The notes below the pieces were generated by a model. The model saw only the letters and a program-made list of their open reading frames with translations, had not been told where the DNA came from and searched no databases. A stretch of DNA of 64,000 nucleotides from Phil1 sp964612925 (lineage in GTDB: Bacteria; Bacillota; Clostridia; Christensenellales; CAG-138): assembly GCA_964612925.1 (NCBI GenBank), contig CAZTFU010000006.1:1-64000 (forward strand), written 5' to 3'. Below, one piece after another: positions 1-8,656 of the stretch (position 1 is the stretch's first letter; each line of letters starts with the position of its first letter). Made by a program: the position numbers and the translations under genes.

Positions 1-388
1 CTGACATGGCGTGATTCAAGTTTGCTATCACAGCACAAGAGCTTTAATTTAATTCTGAATTAAGCATTCCGAATTCCGAATTTCCAGCGGCACAGCGGCT
101 TGCGCCGCAGTTTCTTTTGCGGAAAGGCATAATGACGCGGCATGGTTAAAACTTTCTGCAAAAGCCTCTTATCAGGCTATGACCGAAACAAAACCACACA
201 AGGCGAAATAGGCACAATCGAGTCTATACAACCGAATGGATATATTGACTGATTCGATTATACATGCGCATTGTTCGATAATGTGAATTGGTAAACGGAA
301 TTGCATTAAGTTATAATTATAACCATATGAAAAGGGTGTAATTCTCTTTTTATATTGAATTATTATTTTATACAGGAGATATCACGAA
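1..388. other. Leading intergenic region, no gene seen
   Basis: I find no convincing coding region here on either strand. The sequence is AT-rich towards its right end, which holds the putative promoter of the yedE-like gene. The stretch near 60-92 has short AATTC-rich repeats of no recognised type. Confidence 0.5.
288..317 (+). promoter_or_regulatory. Putative promoter of the selenium transporter gene
   Basis: A TTGGTA element (288-293) and a perfect TATAAT (312-317) are separated by 18 nt. Transcription would start about 65 nt upstream of the yedE-like start codon. The -35 match is only fair, so this is a moderate call. Confidence 0.4.
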
Positions 389-1471
389 ATGAAAAAGGTA
401 AACTGGATCGTGGTCATAGCCGGTGCGCTTGTCGGTCTTGCGGCAGTGCTGCTTACCGCATTCGGCAACCCGGCTAACATGGGCTTCTGCATAGCCTGCT
501 TCCTCAGGGATATAGCAGGTGCCTGCGGATTGCACAGTGCGGGTAAGGTACAGTATGTACGTCCCGAAATAATCGGCCTTGTGCTCGGCGCATGCGCAAT
601 GGCACTCATTAAGGGCGAGTTCCGCGCAAAGGGCGGCAGCTCCCCGGCAACTCGTTTTGTGCTTGGCGCGTTCGTAATGATAGGCGCACTGGCGTTCCTC
701 GGCTGTCCGCTGCGCATGGTCATCCGTCTTGGCGGCGGCGACCTGAACGCTCTCGTGGCACTCGTTGGTTTTGTTATCGGTATATTCATTGGTGTCCAGT
801 TCATTAAGCGCGGATTTTCCCTTAAACGCAACTATACCCTTGGCGCAACCGAAGGCGCCGTCCTCCCTGCGCTTATGATAGGACTTCTTGTTCTTGTGGT
901 CGCTGTGCCCTCGCTGTTCAAAGCAAGCGAAGAAGGCCCCGGCTCAAAGCATGCCCCCATACTTATCGCCCTTGCGATATCCCTTATAGTGGGTGCTTTG
1001 GCACAGCGCAGCCGTCTTTGCATGGTTGGCGGCATACGCGATGGCATCATGTTCGGCGATTTCAAGCTGCTGTACGGTTTTGTGGCAATATTCGTTGTCG
1101 TGCTTATCGGCAACCTTTGCCTTGGCAGCTTCAATCTCAGCTTCTCCGGTCAGCCTGTTGCGCATAGCGACCATCTTTGGAATCTGCTTGGCATGTTGCT
1201 TGTCGGTTGGGGCAGCGTACTGCTCGGCGGTTGCCCGCTCAGGCAGCTCATACTTGCCGGTGAAGGCAACAGCGACAGCGCAATAACCGTGTTCGGCATG
1301 ATCGCCGGTGCGGCATTCTCCCACAACTTCGGCCTTGCCGGTGCCGCCGCCAGCGCGGACGCCGCAGGCGGTGTTCCCACCGCGGGCAGGATAGCCGTTG
1401 TTATAGGCATTGTCGTGGTGCTTGTTGTTTCCATACTCAATATGCCCCGCAACAAGAAGGCGGAAGCGTAA
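389..1471 (+). CDS. yedE: YedE-family selenium/sulfur transporter
   Basis: A 360-residue polytopic membrane protein of the YeeE/YedE family, probably importing a selenium or thiosulfate-like species for selenophosphate synthesis. About nine hydrophobic segments are visible. Family-type cysteines lie at residue 34 (FCIAC), 106 (GCPLR), 211 (RLCMVGG) and 282 (GGCPLR), the last two repeating the pattern of the first half and suggesting an internal duplication. The start follows AGGAGA. It is the first gene of a selenium block (yedF-like, DUF3343, selA, selB, tRNA-Sec), and in bacteria this context is the usual basis for calling YedE a selenium transporter. The substrate is inferred from context, not seen. 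Confidence 0.85.
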   Translation: MKKVNWIVVIAGALVGLAAVLLTAFGNPANMGFCIACFLRDIAGACGLHSAGKVQYVRPEIIGLVLGACAMALIKGEFRAKGGSSPATRFVLGAFVMIGALAFLGCPLRMVIRLGGGDLNALVALVGFVIGIFIGVQFIKRGFSLKRNYTLGATEGAVLPALMIGLLVLVVAVPSLFKASEEGPGSKHAPILIALAISLIVGALAQRSRLCMVGGIRDGIMFGDFKLLYGFVAIFVVVLIGNLCLGSFNLSFSGQPVAHSDHLWNLLGMLLVGWGSVLLGGCPLRQLILAGEGNSDSAITVFGMIAGAAFSHNFGLAGAAASADAAGGVPTAGRIAVVIGIVVVLVVSILNMPRNKKAEA

Positions 1472-1505
1472 AATTGACCGTTTGACAAAATAAAGGAGAA
1501 AAGCT

Positions 1506-1709
1506 ATGATAGACGCAAGAGGACTTGTTTGCCCCATGCCCGTTGCAATGGTGCAGAAGGAAGTCAAAGCTAACGCCCCCGAAATGATAGAAGTATTGGT
1601 TGACGATCAGTGCGCGGTTGAGAACATCACCCGCTTCGGCACCAACGCAGGCTATCAGGTGAGCGTGGAAAAGGAAGGAACGGAATCCCGTTTGACTCTT
1701 AAGAAGTGA
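1506..1709 (+). CDS. yedF: YedF/TusA-like sulfur/selenium carrier protein
   Basis: A 67-residue TusA/SirA-fold protein with the CPxP signature at residues 9-12 (Cys9 carries the persulfide or selenide in this family). It matches only the N-terminal TusA domain of the longer clostridial YedF proteins; the second (DsrE-like) domain is absent. The start follows AAAGGAGA. It lies 34 nt after the yedE-like gene and overlaps the next start codon (GTGA), so the three genes are likely one transcript. Probable role: carrying activated selenium from the transporter towards selenophosphate synthetase. Confidence 0.8.
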   Translation: MIDARGLVCPMPVAMVQKEVKANAPEMIEVLVDDQCAVENITRFGTNAGYQVSVEKEGTESRLTLKK

Positions 1710-1954
1710 ACGATTATATAGCTACATTCCATACCCATCTTGCCGCAATAATGGCAAACCGTGCACTTGGCGCACTGAATGTCGGCGCCAAAATGATGCC
1801 CGTGCCGCGGGCGGTAAGCTCCTCGTGCGGCACATGTGTAAGGTACACGGCGGACGATATGCACCTTGATGCCATGGGAGAGGATTGCGAAGGCATATTC
1901 CTTGTCCACGCGGGCAAGCGGGAGGAATACGAAAGGCTGTATTGCTGCGAATAA
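1706..1954 (+). CDS. DUF3343 putative Se/S carrier protein
   Basis: An 82-residue protein of the DUF3343 family, described as a putative selenium/sulfur carrier. It has the family pattern of a basic-hydrophobic N-terminal half and the motif VSSSCGTC (Cys41 and Cys44), and ends in a Cys-Cys pair at residues 80-81. The GTG start overlaps the yedF-like stop codon by four bases, with no strong ribosome-binding site, implying translational coupling. DUF3343 genes usually accompany yedE/yedF in genomes using selenium. The biochemical role is not established. Confidence 0.75.
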   Translation: MNDYIATFHTHLAAIMANRALGALNVGAKMMPVPRAVSSSCGTCVRYTADDMHLDAMGEDCEGIFLVHAGKREEYERLYCCE

Positions 1955-1978
1955 AACCCGGCCTTTGGCGCAGGGTGC

Positions 1979-2007
1979 TTCCAAACAAGGCGAAAAGCTG
2001 ATATAAT
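1979..2007 (+). promoter_or_regulatory. Putative selA promoter (extended -10)
   Basis: TATAAT at 2002-2007 is preceded by TGA, giving an extended -10 element. A weak TTCCAA lies 17 nt upstream. It sits between the DUF3343 gene and selA, so selA-selB may be transcribed separately from the yedE group. Confidence 0.5.
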
Positions 2008-2041
2008 AGATTCAGCCAAAGCCGAAAGGAAGCAAAGCAGC

Positions 2042-3421
2042 ATGAATAAGAACTTGTTAAGGAACATACCTAAGGTGGACGATCTTTTAAGGTCGCCCAC
2101 CTTAGTGCGTTTATTTGCGGATGCGCCAAGGGTCAGCGTGACCGAGGCGGTGCGCGATGAGCTTGATAATATACGCGAAAGCATACTTACGGGCGGCATG
2201 GACACGTTGCCGAGCGATGACGAAATACTTGAAAGGGCATATGAGCGCATGTGCCTAAAGTCAAGACCCAGCCTTAGGGGAGTGATAAACGGCACGGGTG
2301 TTGTGCTGCACACCAATCTGGGGCGTGCATGTCTTGCCGAGGAGGCCGTGAATGCCGTAATGAGCGTTGCAAAGGGGTATTCAACGCTTGAATATGACGT
2401 TGCACAAGGTAAGCGCGGCGAAAGGTATAGCCATGTGGAGGAGCTTTTAAGCCGCCTTACGGGTGCCGAAAGCGCCATGGTGGTGAACAACAATGCGGCG
2501 GCCGTGCTGCTTATATTGTCCGCAATGGCAAGCGGCGGCGAGGTGATAGTCAGCCGCGGTGAGCTTGTTGAAATAGGCGGCAGCTTCCGTGTACCCGAAA
2601 TAATGGAAAGCTGCGGCGCAAGGCTTAAAGAGGTGGGCACCACAAACAAAACTCATATAGGCGATTTTGAACGGGCCATAGGTGAGGACACCTGCGCCAT
2701 AATGAAGGTGCATACAAGCAATTTCCGCATTGTGGGCTTTACGGAGAACGTTTCGCGGCAGGATATGGCCGCTCTTGCACATAAAAACTCACTGCCGTTT
2801 ATTGAGGATCTCGGCAGCGGTTGCCTGTTTGACCTTAACCGCATAGGCATAAGGGATGAACCCACCGTTCAGCAGTGCGTTGAGGCGGGGGCGGATGTTG
2901 TTTCGTTTTCGGGCGATAAGCTGCTCGGCGGCCCGCAAAGCGGTATAATAGTAGGCAAAAAGGAATATATAGAGCTGATGAAAAAGCACCCGCTTACAAG
3001 GGCGATGCGCGTTGACAAGATGACGCTTGCCGCGCTTGAAGCAACACTTAGGTGCTATGACGAACAAAGGGAGTTTGCCGCCATACCCACGCTTAAAATG
3101 CTGGGTACGGATGCGCAAACGCTTAAAGCCAAGGCGGAAGCACTTGCAAACACTCTTTGCAATGCGGGCGTTAAGGCCGTTTCCGTTGCGGTGGAGGATC
3201 AGGTCGGCGGCGGTAGCGTGCCGATGCAGTTACTTGAAGCATATGCGGTTGCCATTGAGCCGCAGGGTATATCGACCGAACGACTTGAAGAAAAGCTGCG
3301 CCTTGGCGAACCGCCGATAATAGGGCGCATAGACCGTGGAAGGTATCTCTTGCATATGCGCACAATAAACGAAGCGGATTTTGATACCGTTGCGGCGGCG
3401 GCTAAGGGGGCAATGGAATGA
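2042..3421 (+). CDS. selA: L-seryl-tRNA(Sec) selenium transferase SelA
   Basis: A 459-residue PLP enzyme that converts seryl-tRNA(Sec) to selenocysteyl-tRNA(Sec) using selenophosphate. The length is normal for bacterial SelA. The N-terminal helical domain is followed by the fold-type I core; the GTGVVLHTNLGRA segment is characteristic, and the PLP lysine is K293 in the SGDKLLGGPQSG motif. The start has GGAAGC upstream. The stop overlaps the selB start (ATGA), so the two are co-translated. Selenophosphate synthetase (selD) is not in this window and must be encoded elsewhere. Confidence 0.97.
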   Translation: MNKNLLRNIPKVDDLLRSPTLVRLFADAPRVSVTEAVRDELDNIRESILTGGMDTLPSDDEILERAYERMCLKSRPSLRGVINGTGVVLHTNLGRACLAEEAVNAVMSVAKGYSTLEYDVAQGKRGERYSHVEELLSRLTGAESAMVVNNNAAAVLLILSAMASGGEVIVSRGELVEIGGSFRVPEIMESCGARLKEVGTTNKTHIGDFERAIGEDTCAIMKVHTSNFRIVGFTENVSRQDMAALAHKNSLPFIEDLGSGCLFDLNRIGIRDEPTVQQCVEAGADVVSFSGDKLLGGPQSGIIVGKKEYIELMKKHPLTRAMRVDKMTLAALEATLRCYDEQREFAAIPTLKMLGTDAQTLKAKAEALANTLCNAGVKAVSVAVEDQVGGGSVPMQLLEAYAVAIEPQGISTERLEEKLRLGEPPIIGRIDRGRYLLHMRTINEADFDTVAAAAKGAME

Positions 3422-5334
3422 AGCATGTTATAATCGGAACGGCGGGTCATGTGGACCACGGAAAGACCCTGCTTATAAAGGCGCTTACGGGCATAGAAAC
3501 TGACAGACTTGCGGAGGAAAAAAAGCGCGGCATTACAATAGAACTCGGCTTTGCCCATATCGAGTGGCAGGACGGTACACAGGCGGGCATAGTTGACGTA
3601 CCGGGGCATGAAAAGTTTATAAAGAACATGCTCTCGGGCGCGGGCGGCATAGACCTTGCAATGCTTGTTGTTGCGGCAGATGAAGGCTTTATGCCGCAAA
3701 CCGTGGAGCATCTTAACATACTTACGCTGCTTGGCATAAAGGACGGTCTTATTGTCATAACCAAAAAGGATATGGTGGATGACGAATGGCTGGACATGAT
3801 AAAGCAGGATGTTGCCCAGCGCGCAAAGGGCACCTTCCTTGAAAATAAACCCATAATGTGCGTATCCGCATACACGGGAGAGGGCATTGCCGAATTGAAG
3901 GAGGCACTGTATACGCTTGTATGCAAGGCGGGGGAAAAGAATGTCCGCGCCGCATTCAGACTGCCCGTGGATAGGGTGTTTTCGGTTGACGGATTCGGCA
4001 CGGTAGTTACGGGTACGCTTATAGAGGGTTGTATGAATGAGGGCGATGCTGCACAGCTTGTGCCGAGCGGTACGCAGACGCGCATACGCAATCTGCAGGT
4101 GCATGGGCAAACCGTAAGCAGCGCATATGCGGGACAAAGGGTCGCGGTGAACCTTGCCAACATAAAGAAAACCGATGTACAGCGCGGCGACTGTGTTGCA
4201 AAGCCCGATTCCGTAAGGGTATCGCGTATGCTTGATGTTAAGCTTACCAATTTGAAGGATTCGGGTCGCGTTATAACCAATGATATGCAGGTGCATTTGT
4301 ACCATGGCTCCGCCGTTATGCTTGCAAAGGTGGTTCTGCTTGATAAGGATGCACTGCAAAGCGGCGAAAGCGGCTATGCACAGCTCAGAATGACGGAAAA
4401 CATAGCCGCCAAAAACGGCGACAGGTTCGTAATCCGCTTCTATTCTCCGCTTGAGACGATAGGCGGCGGCATAATACTTGACGATGCGCCGTTTAAGCAC
4501 AAGCGGCATGTGGAATCGGTAATCGCCTCGCTTAAAATAAAAGAGGGCGGCAGTGCGGCGGACAGAACGTTGCAGATAATTGACGAATTCGGTCTTGCTC
4601 TGCCCAACGAGCAAAAACTCAACGCAAAGCTTAGCCTTGACGCGGAGGAACTTAGACTTGAGCTTAATGAGCTTAGGGATTCGGGCCGCGCGGTGGAACC
4701 GCTTGAGGGCAGGTATATATCCTCCCGCGCACTTGATGCGGCGGCGGAAGGGGCAAAGGCCGCACTTAACGCATATCATGCGCAGAACCCGCTGCACGCG
4801 GGCATGAAGGCGGCCGAGCTTAGACAGAAGGCGTTCAAAAACACGGAACAGACCGCGGCCGATGCCATAATTGCGGAGCTTTGCCGTGAAGGGGCGATAA
4901 AGCGTGTGGGTGAACGTTTTGCGGCGGCGGAATTCAGCGTGCATTATACAAAGCGGCAGACCGCAATACGCAAAAAACTTCTTGAAACATACGAAAAATA
5001 CGGCATAGAGCCTGCAACGGTGGACGAGGTTGCGGCCACATTCCCCATGAACGAGCGCAACGACCTTAAGCAGGTGCTGGACAGCGTTGTGTCAGGCGGG
5101 GAGCTTGTGATGCTCACACCGCAGATATGCTACTCGCGTGAGGCGTATATAAAGGCGCGCGATGCGGCAAAGGCGCACTTTGCCGAGCACGATACCATAA
5201 CCCTTGCCGAATTCAGGGATGCGCTTTCCACATCGAGAAAGTATGCGCTTGCCGTGCTTGAATACTTTGACAAGCTTGGAATTACCCGTAAGGACGGGGA
5301 CTTCCGCAAGCTGAATAAAGGCTTTGGAGAATAA
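3418..5334 (+). CDS. selB: Selenocysteine-specific elongation factor SelB
   Basis: A 638-residue GTPase that delivers Sec-tRNA(Sec) to UGA codons marked by a SECIS hairpin. The EF-Tu-like N-terminus carries GHVDHGKT (about residues 10-17), DVPGHEKF and the TKKD nucleotide motif. Domains II and III follow, then a C-terminal half of winged-helix repeats that bind SECIS RNA. The length is typical. It overlaps selA by four bases and lies 56 nt upstream of tRNA-Sec, giving the classical selA-selB-selC order. Its likely clients here are grdB and grdA. Confidence 0.97.
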   Translation: MKHVIIGTAGHVDHGKTLLIKALTGIETDRLAEEKKRGITIELGFAHIEWQDGTQAGIVDVPGHEKFIKNMLSGAGGIDLAMLVVAADEGFMPQTVEHLNILTLLGIKDGLIVITKKDMVDDEWLDMIKQDVAQRAKGTFLENKPIMCVSAYTGEGIAELKEALYTLVCKAGEKNVRAAFRLPVDRVFSVDGFGTVVTGTLIEGCMNEGDAAQLVPSGTQTRIRNLQVHGQTVSSAYAGQRVAVNLANIKKTDVQRGDCVAKPDSVRVSRMLDVKLTNLKDSGRVITNDMQVHLYHGSAVMLAKVVLLDKDALQSGESGYAQLRMTENIAAKNGDRFVIRFYSPLETIGGGIILDDAPFKHKRHVESVIASLKIKEGGSAADRTLQIIDEFGLALPNEQKLNAKLSLDAEELRLELNELRDSGRAVEPLEGRYISSRALDAAAEGAKAALNAYHAQNPLHAGMKAAELRQKAFKNTEQTAADAIIAELCREGAIKRVGERFAAAEFSVHYTKRQTAIRKKLLETYEKYGIEPATVDEVAATFPMNERNDLKQVLDSVVSGGELVMLTPQICYSREAYIKARDAAKAHFAEHDTITLAEFRDALSTSRKYALAVLEYFDKLGITRKDGDFRKLNKGFGE

Positions 5335-5348
5335 AATCCAAATTACGC

Positions 5349-5378
5349 TTGATAAATCGCACACCCACATGCTATAAT
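5349..5378 (+). promoter_or_regulatory. tRNA-Sec promoter
   Basis: TTGATA (5349-5354) and TATAAT (5373-5378) are spaced 18 nt, with TGC directly before the -10 making it an extended -10. The tRNA begins 13 nt after the -10, so the primary transcript would have only a short 5' extension. Confidence 0.7.
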
Positions 5379-5390
5379 ACCCGCGCACAT

Positions 5391-5487
5391 GGGAGTAGAT
5401 GGGTGCTGGTGTGCCCCGCGGTCTTCAAAACCGTTGCAGGTGGTGAGGAGCTGCCCAGGTGGGTTCGATTCCCACATACTCTCGCCA
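5391..5487 (+). tRNA. selC: tRNA-Sec (UCA anticodon)
   Basis: A 97-nt selenocysteine tRNA. The acceptor strand 5391-5398 faces 5476-5483 (eight positions; G2-U wobble, G8-A unpaired). A 6-bp D stem (5401-5406 with 5411-5416), an anticodon stem GCGGT/ACCGT around a loop with TCA at 5425-5427, a long variable arm (about 5435-5458) and a 5-bp T stem around TTCGATT follow. The G discriminator and CCA are encoded (5484-5487). The long acceptor, long D stem, large variable arm and UCA anticodon together are diagnostic. It lies directly after selB. Confidence 0.95.
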
Positions 5488-5488
5488 T

Positions 5489-5516
5489 AAAAAAGCCCTG
5501 ATTTTCAGGGCTTTTT
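5489..5516 (+). terminator. Intrinsic terminator after tRNA-Sec
   Basis: A 7-bp GC-rich stem (5495-5501 with 5505-5511), a TTT loop, a preceding A-run and a following T5 tract. It starts one base after the tRNA CCA end. Confidence 0.85.
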
Positions 5517-5526
5517 GTTATATACC

Positions 5527-5563
5527 AAAAAAACGACACTCCGCTTTTTATGGGAGTGTCGTT
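5527..5563 (-). terminator. Intrinsic terminator of the DUF885 gene
   Basis: On the minus strand an 11-bp stem (5563-5553 with 5542-5532) is followed by a run of T residues (complement of 5527-5533). It sits 21 nt past the stop of the minus-strand lipoprotein gene. Confidence 0.85.
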
Positions 5564-5583
5564 CACGCGCGTACCGGTACGCT

Positions 5584-7443
5584 TTATTTATTTGCGCTTA
5601 TCCAGTTGTCCATTATGGGCATGGATATGTTGAAATACGTCGGGCCTATGTTAAGATAGGTTTCGTGGAAATCGCGCAGGTCGAAATTGTCGCGGCAAAG
5701 CTCCTCAGCCTCTCTGAGCTTCTGCTGATATATGCTGAAGCCCATTGCGTATTCCAAGAAGTAGAACGGGTTTTCAACGGCATATTGATAGTAAAGCTCC
5801 GCAAGCTCGGCCGCCGATTCTTCACCGAAATAGGTTGCTACAAGCTCCGCAAGGTCATCTGCCGTTTTGCCGTAATAATTCACCTCTATGCTTGCTATTG
5901 CGGGCAAAATCAGGCTTGATATGGTGGTGTTGGCACTCACGAAATTGCAGTATGCGGAGCCGAATTCGGTATTGTACGTATCAAAGAATACCTCTGCCGA
6001 CTGGGACCATGCCTCATAGTATCCGCCAAGGGACAAGGTCTGGCGCGTATAACCGGTCTTATCGAGCAGTGTACGTATGTACTGATAATGATAAAGGTGC
6101 CCGGGGTACCCTTCATGCGCAAGGGTGTCAAGGTAGCGCGTATCATCACCGAGTGTTTTCTGGTTGAGTATTATAAGGTTTTCGCTCGGGTCATCCACGG
6201 GCGGGATAAGATATGCCGCGGGGCTGAACTGATCCTCAAGCTCGCTCGGGCAATCCATAAACGTTATGGAGTGATATTTAAGCTCGGGATAGTAATCCGA
6301 CATAAGCTCTTCAAGATAGTTCAGATTTGATTCCGTTGAACCCATGGTTAGCCATAGCGTATCAAATTTTTCATATACGGAGGAATCCTCAACCAGCGCT
6401 TTATAAAGGCGTTCAACCTGTGCGTCAAGCTCATCGTAAAGCACGTTCAGTGCCCCCTTGGGCGTTATGTCACAGCAGGCGTTGTATTTAAGCTCTGCGG
6501 CAAAAAAGGCCTTGCCCTCATCACCGTACTCGCTTAATCCTCCATCGGTTGTTGCGGTGCCGCGAAGTGCATCAAGCCCGTCATAAAGCAGCTGATAGGA
6601 ATCTATAAGCGCGTTGACAAGCTCCTCATTTTGTGCGCTGTAGGCGGCGCGTTGTGTATTGTCAAGGGTGTCAATCGCGGCTATTGATTCGTCAAATGTG
6701 CCGAGCAGGAAGCAGGTATCGCGCGAATCGATGAAGTCCTGTATTTGGGAAAGCACGGTATCGAGCGCACTGTCGCGCATGAACTTGCCTGCGGCGGATT
6801 TTTCTTCCTCAAAGGCAAGCACCTGAGAAATATAACGCGGTGTATCTTCAAGTAAAGTAAGGTATGCTTCAACATCCTCGGCACTGTGCATATCATAGAA
6901 CACAAGGTTCAGCGGCAAATTCGAGTGGAAGCCGACAAGCGTATCAAGCACCTCGTTATAATAGTAATACTCATGCTCCTCAATGCTCATTTCAAGGAAT
7001 TGCAGCAGAGTGTCATAGGTTATTTTGGAATCATCGCAAAGCGCATCCCGATCTATGGCATTAAGACGCTCAAGATAGGTGATGTTTTCTTCGTTTGCTT
7101 CACATTCGCGTTCATAGGTGAAATCGCCCCAGCCCGAAGGCACATCCGTGATTTCGGGAAAGTTCTCGGGGTGCGCAATGGTGAGGTGGAATGTTAACGC
7201 ATCACTTGTTACACTTGATGCGAACATCTCCTCGTCAAGGGCCTTTAATGCGGCCTCGTTTTCGGCGGCCGCCGCGCTGTCCGTCTGCGTGGGTGTGGCT
7301 TCGGCGGTAGCCTTGGGAGTGGGTGTATCGGCGGGCAGTGCGGATTTTATAAGCTTTGCAAGGTCTATGCGTATACAGCCCGTAAAGCTGAGGGCCGTAA
7401 GCAGTGCAAGCAGAATGCAAAGCGCACGTTTTGTAAACCTCAT
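5584..7443 (-). CDS. DUF885 family lipoprotein, putative zinc peptidase
   Basis: A 619-residue secreted lipoprotein. The N-terminus is a signal peptide ending in a lipobox with Cys23 (LSFTGC), then a Thr/Ala/Pro-rich linker to about residue 60, then a long helical DUF885 domain. HEGYPGH starts at residue 443 and matches the HExPGH metal-binding signature of DUF885 proteins, which are related to carboxypeptidase-type metallopeptidases. It probably degrades peptides at the cell surface, which would suit an amino-acid fermenter. Monocistronic, with its own terminator. The substrate is unknown. Confidence 0.8.
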   Translation of the reverse strand: MRFTKRALCILLALLTALSFTGCIRIDLAKLIKSALPADTPTPKATAEATPTQTDSAAAAENEAALKALDEEMFASSVTSDALTFHLTIAHPENFPEITDVPSGWGDFTYERECEANEENITYLERLNAIDRDALCDDSKITYDTLLQFLEMSIEEHEYYYYNEVLDTLVGFHSNLPLNLVFYDMHSAEDVEAYLTLLEDTPRYISQVLAFEEEKSAAGKFMRDSALDTVLSQIQDFIDSRDTCFLLGTFDESIAAIDTLDNTQRAAYSAQNEELVNALIDSYQLLYDGLDALRGTATTDGGLSEYGDEGKAFFAAELKYNACCDITPKGALNVLYDELDAQVERLYKALVEDSSVYEKFDTLWLTMGSTESNLNYLEELMSDYYPELKYHSITFMDCPSELEDQFSPAAYLIPPVDDPSENLIILNQKTLGDDTRYLDTLAHEGYPGHLYHYQYIRTLLDKTGYTRQTLSLGGYYEAWSQSAEVFFDTYNTEFGSAYCNFVSANTTISSLILPAIASIEVNYYGKTADDLAELVATYFGEESAAELAELYYQYAVENPFYFLEYAMGFSIYQQKLREAEELCRDNFDLRDFHETYLNIGPTYFNISMPIMDNWISANK

Positions 7444-7605
7444 AAATTGATATATCCTTTCTCAAATATATAAATTTATGCATATACACTACCACATAAA
7501 GCCCGATTTCTCAATAAAAATATGCGGCCCCGCATCGGCATGGCCGAAGGAGACCGCGAAACGCCGCCCGTTTTGCCGCTTTGTGCGATGTCAAGCCGAA
7601 AAATG

Positions 7606-8412
7606 TTAATTTGTGCCAACCGGTATTATAAGCACCTCGCCCGGGTAGATAAGGTTCGGGTCATCGCGCGGATTTAAGCGCAATATGGCGTCAACCGTGG
7701 TATTGTAGTTGCGCGCTATGGAAGAAAGGGTATCTCCGCGCCGAACGGTATAGGATATAAGTTCCCCGCTCAAGTACGGCGTGAGCAGTGCCCATGTGCG
7801 CGGCCCCGCAATGCCGTCCGCCGTTATGCGGTTCGCGCGCTGAAACGCGACTACGGCATTATATGTTGCGGTGTTATAGCTGCCGTTCACCGTGCCTACC
7901 GAGTAGCCCGCCGAATTGAGCGCGGTTTGAAGTATGGTAACGAGCATACCGCTGTCCCCGCGGCGAAGATATACGTCACTGTAATCTATAAACGGAGCTA
8001 TGGCAAGCCATGTTGCGGTGTTTGCAACGCCCGTTGCGTCAAGCCCCGCCGATTTTTGGAAGCTTTCCAGTGCACTCTGCGTTCTCGTGCCGAAAAGCCC
8101 GTCTATGGTGCCGGGGGAATTGCCCGATTCTTCAAGGGCCTCCTGCAGGCGCCTTACCATTACGCCCCTGCTTCCGCGCCGAAGCACATCGCTGTCGCTT
8201 TCAAGTGCGAACGGCTCAAGATACTGCCATGTGACGGGGCCTATTATACCGTCCTGCTTTGCCCCGAGCACGCGCTGAAAGCGTATGACGGCCCTTTCGG
8301 TTGCCGCACCGAACACGCCGTTTACCGCACCCGGGTCGTACCCCGCGCGCACAAGCGCCGTTTGTGCCGTGCGCACGTCGCTTCCCGTATCGCCACGTTG
8401 TAATAATCTCAT
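7606..8412 (-). CDS. Peptidoglycan-binding protein (three PG_binding_1 repeats and LysM)
   Basis: A 268-residue wall-binding protein made only of binding modules: three tandem peptidoglycan-binding repeats (roughly residues 1-62, 70-137 and 143-210, each with an LQxAL..G.DGIFG.xT..A...FQ pattern) and a C-terminal LysM domain (about 218-263, YTVRRGDTLSSIA). No catalytic domain and no obvious signal peptide are visible. The start is preceded by GAGGTG. In sporulating clostridia such proteins can be cortex or spore-coat associated, but nothing here proves that. Confidence 0.8.
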   Translation of the reverse strand: MRLLQRGDTGSDVRTAQTALVRAGYDPGAVNGVFGAATERAVIRFQRVLGAKQDGIIGPVTWQYLEPFALESDSDVLRRGSRGVMVRRLQEALEESGNSPGTIDGLFGTRTQSALESFQKSAGLDATGVANTATWLAIAPFIDYSDVYLRRGDSGMLVTILQTALNSAGYSVGTVNGSYNTATYNAVVAFQRANRITADGIAGPRTWALLTPYLSGELISYTVRRGDTLSSIARNYNTTVDAILRLNPRDDPNLIYPGEVLIIPVGTN

Positions 8413-8564
8413 TTATATGCACCTCGCTGATTTATTGCGGCGCATTATGCGCCCTATACAGTCAAATTATGCCGATAGGCCGCTTGAAGTGCATTTATTG
8501 GGCTTTTGCACAACGTTTTCGCCTGTCGGCACGGATTTTTCACATTGTTGCTCATATTGAAGGT

Positions 8565-8593
8565 TTGAACATATCGCTAAAGTGTGATATCAT
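8565..8593 (+). promoter_or_regulatory. ftsH promoter
   Basis: TTGAAC (8565-8570), a 17-nt spacer and TATCAT (8588-8593) preceded by TGA (extended -10). The transcript would begin about 57 nt before the ftsH start. Confidence 0.7.
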
Positions 8594-8656
8594 TACAAGG
8601 ATTATTAAATTGGTTAGGTGTGCTCTTTTGTAAAAAGGGCATATCAGGAGGAAAAA

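Noticed and set aside
3199..4944. A long minus-strand open frame (581 codons) opposite selA/selB
   Set aside because: It is the shadow of strongly conserved selA and selB, with no recognisable domain and low-complexity composition.
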